Origin: an uncultured Clostridia bacterium
Lineage (GTDB): Bacteria; Bacillota; Clostridia; Oscillospirales; Acutalibacteraceae
Reading direction: 5' to 3'
Length of the DNA stretch: 9,627 nt
Assembly (NCBI GenBank): GCA_946535695.1
Contig: CAMNDS010000023.1
Coordinates: 1 to 9,627 of the forward strand
Under the pieces are notes generated by a model. The model did not search any database. It was given only the letters and a program-made list of their open reading frames with translations, and was not told where the DNA came from. Position 1 is the first letter of the stretch. Each line of letters opens with the position of its first letter. Positions 6,733-9,627 of this stretch are shown in pieces. A program made the position numbers and the translations under genes.

Positions 6733-6736
6733 AACA

Positions 6737-9526
6737 TTAACTATCTCTAACTGATAAATCACGAATTTTTTTGCAAATAAGTTCAGATTCAAGTAAAGCC
6801 TGCCAAGGCCAGTAGTATCCTCTATCCTCCGGTGTTTTACCTTTGTTCATTTTAGCACACCACTCAGCTTGCACAGCTTGAAAAGCTTTCTGAATATTTC
6901 TTGCATTAGGTGTATAACCAGAATTTTTCAAAGATTCACAAGTTCTTACAATATTATTAACAAAGTTTTCTTTACTACCTTCGGCAGCATTACATTCAAA
7001 TCCTTCACTTGTTATATCAATCATTCTCTTATAATCAGGATTGCTTCCAAATACCAAGGAATTACTCATACGACCTATGTTAGCAGCATCCATCTGGTCT
7101 TTATTCATATTACTTATGGCCACGACTAATCTTAAATTAATATTGTTTGCTGGGTCTTCCGCAAATGTCTTTACTCCGTCAAAAAAAGAGTTAATTAAAA
7201 CTGCATCGCCCTGATCATCTTTGTTACGGCTCCTTGCTATTGTATCAAATTCATCTAGCACTAAAACTAGTGGTTCATCTTGACCTCTATATTTAAGCAA
7301 TAAGTCACTTGCATACTTTTGACCATCTTTGCTTCTCAATAAATCACTGTAAGAGACAGTAATCTTTTTTGCATTTGTAGCACAAATCAAATAATCGACA
7401 CCTTGAGTTTTTCCCCAACCCGGAGCACCACTTATAAGCACAAATGAAACTCCCATCCTTGACTTCATAATATTGCAAAGTGTTAAAATATTTTCATAAG
7501 TACCTGCTAAATAACTATCAATAACACTGGCAATTTTTTTACTATCCTCATCTGTAATATTAGCAGAAGCCTTACCTACTTCTTTCTTTATATTATCATA
7601 ATTTCCGGTAGTAAAGAATATACGCTGCCAGGCATATTTACGTTGCAATTCCGCTTGATGTTTATTAATCAAACTGCTCATTTTTAAAACAGCATTATCA
7701 ATTTTATCTTTAAATATACCAATCCTATTCGATAAAACAGATAACTTAGAATCAAGTTCGTTGGCTAATTCTTCGCTAAGCTCTTTTGATCTCATTATAT
7801 TAGTGAGGTTTGCTTTCTGCCAATTGGTTTCTTCATTGTAAGAATTACAGATGTCATTCCATGTTTCTGAAGAATCTTCCACCAAAGTTTTTTCACTTAT
7901 AAATTTAGGAGCATATTTATTACTGTATTTCTCCCAAGTTTCGTCGCAATCTCTTACCAAATTATCAATTAACTTTTTGGAAATATTAATCCGCATCAAC
8001 AAGCCTTTTTCTTTAACAGAATCAATAGCAGCTTCAACTCTGGGCCGTCTGTCATCAATTTTTTTCTGCCCATCTTCTATGACAGAATAAGGATTCTCAG
8101 AACTGATATCCAATTTTAAACTTTCAGTTTCGGTTAAAAGTTGAGCGCAAAGTTCTTTAGCAGTATTATAACTAGATTCTGCCATTTTTATAAACTTATT
8201 TTTATCATCTTCAACTCTAAAGCTACTGCATTGAACTGTCCAACTGCTATTCAAATTGCTCATCAAATCGTTAACTTGCTTAACAAGATTATCTTTTGCA
8301 GATTTAAGTTTTTTCTTCTCTTTAAAACACTTATTTTTATAATTTTCAATAAGACTTACAAAATTTAATCTTTTATCTTCAAATTCTTTCGACAAACCTT
8401 TCATATTGTTAATCTTATCTGCGTTATCCGTCGTATAAGTTTTAATATTAGATATTGTATCGATATTTCTGGTTATTTCACTAATTAAATCACTGAATTT
8501 AGTTTCAAATTCGTTTCTAATTAAAATACTTATATCCGGATCAACATTCTCAATGGACTTCCAGGCCACCGCGTAACTTTCAGACAAATATTTTTGGCAT
8601 TCTCTTAAATTGTCTTGTATCAACGATTTTTCTTTTGCAAAATTTGTCTCTAACAGTTTTCTTTCATGATCTATTTTCCATTTGTCAAGCGCTCCTTTAC
8701 ACTTAAATGCGTCAGGAAGCTTTTTGATTTCGGCTTTTAAAGATTCTAAATCGCTTTTTGTCGTATTTAATGCCGACAAAATTATGGTATCGACAGAAGT
8801 ACTTGAAAATGAAAGTTTTTTATAAATATCCGCAAAATCATCATAACGCTCAGACAAACTTGATTTGCTCGAAGCGTTCGTAGCCTTGTCACTAATTGAA
8901 GTAAAATCATTTTTTAGATCGGAAAAATTAAGTCCCAAACGCTCGAACGTATCGTTTACATTGTCAACTTTTACATTTGATGTATATGATTTAATTGTTT
9001 CAAAACTAGCAAACTTTCCTTTAAATGAGTCGATTTCCGAAACCAAGTTTCTCATACTTTGAACCGATGACAAAACGGTAGACTCAGCTCCATCAGCCGC
9101 AGTCTTAAGATAAGCAGTTTTAAAAAGTCTTGAAAAAAATCCCGGAGCTTCAGGTATAGATTTTTTTGTACTGCTCAAAAATGAATTTGCTAATCCCGAA
9201 AATTTATCAATTCCTTTGATAAGACCATCAAGAGCTTTCATGCAATCTGATGATATTTTAGTTGCCTGTTCCAAACTTGTAATTCTATCAAGATTAAGGT
9301 TTTCATACTCACTAAAATCCGGCATGCGATCTTCATTTTTGATCTCTACATTGTCACCTCCATAATAAGTTTTACCATAACCATTTTTAAGATTTGCATA
9401 AGTTTCACCATAACTACTTTTAAGATCCGCAAGATCCGCACTAGTAATATTAGATTTTGCGGCACCTACTGTTCCTAAAAGTGCAAGTAAGGTTCCCACA
9501 CGTTTTCTCGAATTTTTATTTCCCAT
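6737..9526 (-). CDS. AAA+ ATPase with N-terminal export signal and long helical stalk
   Basis: A 929-residue protein. ATG 9526 is favoured by GAGGTGAG at 9531-9538; the in-frame GTG at 9535 overlaps that site. Residues 1-22 look like a Sec signal peptide: four basic residues (Lys4, Arg7, Lys8, Arg9), a hydrophobic stretch 10-22, and likely cleavage at VGA-Ala23. Next comes an 11-residue tandem repeat (34-55). About 75-640 are charged and mostly helical, suggesting a long coiled or bundled stalk. A classic AAA+ module follows: Walker A GAPGWGKT (700-707), Walker B LVLVLDEF with Asp758-Glu759, sensor-1 Asn806, a candidate arginine finger Arg819 (NIGRM) and sensor-2 Arg876 (PNARNI). The aromatic pore-loop motif typical of unfoldases is not evident. 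All residues for ATP hydrolysis are present, so an active ring ATPase is likely. The exact family and target are unknown to me. It has its own promoter and a strong terminator, so it is a single-gene unit unless read-through reaches the tRNA. Confidence 0.85.
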   Translation of the reverse strand: MGNKNSRKRVGTLLALLGTVGAAKSNITSADLADLKSSYGETYANLKNGYGKTYYGGDNVEIKNEDRMPDFSEYENLNLDRITSLEQATKISSDCMKALDGLIKGIDKFSGLANSFLSSTKKSIPEAPGFFSRLFKTAYLKTAADGAESTVLSSVQSMRNLVSEIDSFKGKFASFETIKSYTSNVKVDNVNDTFERLGLNFSDLKNDFTSISDKATNASSKSSLSERYDDFADIYKKLSFSSTSVDTIILSALNTTKSDLESLKAEIKKLPDAFKCKGALDKWKIDHERKLLETNFAKEKSLIQDNLRECQKYLSESYAVAWKSIENVDPDISILIRNEFETKFSDLISEITRNIDTISNIKTYTTDNADKINNMKGLSKEFEDKRLNFVSLIENYKNKCFKEKKKLKSAKDNLVKQVNDLMSNLNSSWTVQCSSFRVEDDKNKFIKMAESSYNTAKELCAQLLTETESLKLDISSENPYSVIEDGQKKIDDRRPRVEAAIDSVKEKGLLMRINISKKLIDNLVRDCDETWEKYSNKYAPKFISEKTLVEDSSETWNDICNSYNEETNWQKANLTNIMRSKELSEELANELDSKLSVLSNRIGIFKDKIDNAVLKMSSLINKHQAELQRKYAWQRIFFTTGNYDNIKKEVGKASANITDEDSKKIASVIDSYLAGTYENILTLCNIMKSRMGVSFVLISGAPGWGKTQGVDYLICATNAKKITVSYSDLLRSKDGQKYASDLLLKYRGQDEPLVLVLDEFDTIARSRNKDDQGDAVLINSFFDGVKTFAEDPANNINLRLVVAISNMNKDQMDAANIGRMSNSLVFGSNPDYKRMIDITSEGFECNAAEGSKENFVNNIVRTCESLKNSGYTPNARNIQKAFQAVQAEWCAKMNKGKTPEDRGYYWPWQALLESELICKKIRDLSVRDS
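9362..9427 (-). repeat. 33-bp tandem duplication near the ATPase N-terminus
   Basis: Two adjacent 33-bp units (9427-9395 and 9394-9362 on the - strand) are identical at 26 of 33 positions and encode the 11-residue units DLKSSYGETYA and NLKNGYGKTYY. They lie just after the predicted signal cleavage site. A shorter direct repeat of the nonamer GCGGATCTT-type sequence immediately precedes them (AAGATCCGC twice on the + strand, about 9423-9440). Tyr/Gly-rich repeats of this kind could form a flexible linker or binding segment. Confidence 0.7.
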
Positions 9527-9577
9527 AAAACTCACCTCATAAAAAAATTTAAAATAGAATTAACTGACCAAAACCAA

Positions 9578-9606
9578 AATATAGGTTAATTAACATAAAT
9601 AATCAA
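9578..9606 (-). promoter_or_regulatory. sigma-A-type promoter for the AAA+ ATPase gene
   Basis: On the - strand, TTGATT (9606-9601) and TATATT (9583-9578) are 17 nt apart and match the vegetative consensus well. The predicted start near 9571 gives a leader of about 45 nt before ATG 9526. The spacer contains a perfect 10-bp palindrome, GTTAATTAAC (9585-9594), which could be a repressor site. Nothing else is seen between 9536 and the window end. Confidence 0.65.
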
Positions 9607-9627
9607 TAACCTAAATAATCCAAATGA

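Noticed and set aside
6546..6734. A 62-codon + strand frame encoding an AERVGFEPT-like peptide
   Set aside because: It is the antisense translation of the tRNA-Ser gene, a well-known spurious protein in databases. The structured tRNA on the - strand explains the sequence fully.
1..9627. CRISPR arrays, insertion sequences, rRNA genes and riboswitches
   Set aside because: No regularly spaced direct repeats, no transposase, no rRNA segments and no long conserved leader were seen on either strand.

Overview
The window looks like chromosomal DNA from a low-GC Gram-positive bacterium (Bacillota, most likely class Clostridia). The reasons are the AT-rich bases, strong AGGAGG-type ribosome binding sites, sigma-A-like promoters, the tig-clpP-clpX order, and a metallophosphoesterase of the kind I associate with Oscillospiraceae-type genomes. 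UGA is used as a stop (metallophosphoesterase, tig), so the code is standard here. The lineage is an inference, not a database result.

Left part, + strand (1-4697): a possible 3' end of a membrane protein, a small six-cysteine protein, a metallophosphoesterase, then the protein-quality-control cluster tig (trigger factor), clpP and clpX. A good promoter overlaps the phosphoesterase stop codon and should drive tig. A hairpin with a short T-rich tail between tig and clpP may lower expression of the protease genes relative to the chaperone. Trigger factor folds nascent chains at the ribosome, and ClpXP degrades tagged or misfolded proteins. The trigger factor is oversized (544 aa, usually about 430). 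It carries a long acidic tail and a 99-bp, in-frame, GC-rich block in its PPIase domain, bounded by an exact 8-bp direct repeat.

Middle (4698-5048): a 351-nt gap between convergent genes, without a convincing gene or terminator but with a cluster of short alternating inverted repeats.

Right part, - strand (5049-9627): reading in the direction of transcription, a 929-aa AAA+ ATPase gene, a strong terminator, a tRNA-Ser(CGA) gene that starts only 2 nt beyond the terminator T-tract, and a separately promoted alpha/beta hydrolase gene. Both proteins begin with Sec-type signal peptides. A classic-clade AAA+ ATPase with an export signal is paradoxical, because there is normally no ATP outside the cell. 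A host-associated or intracellular lifestyle, with the ATPase delivered to a host compartment, is one explanation. A reversed membrane topology or a non-functional signal are others. This pair is the best candidate for an undescribed system in the window.
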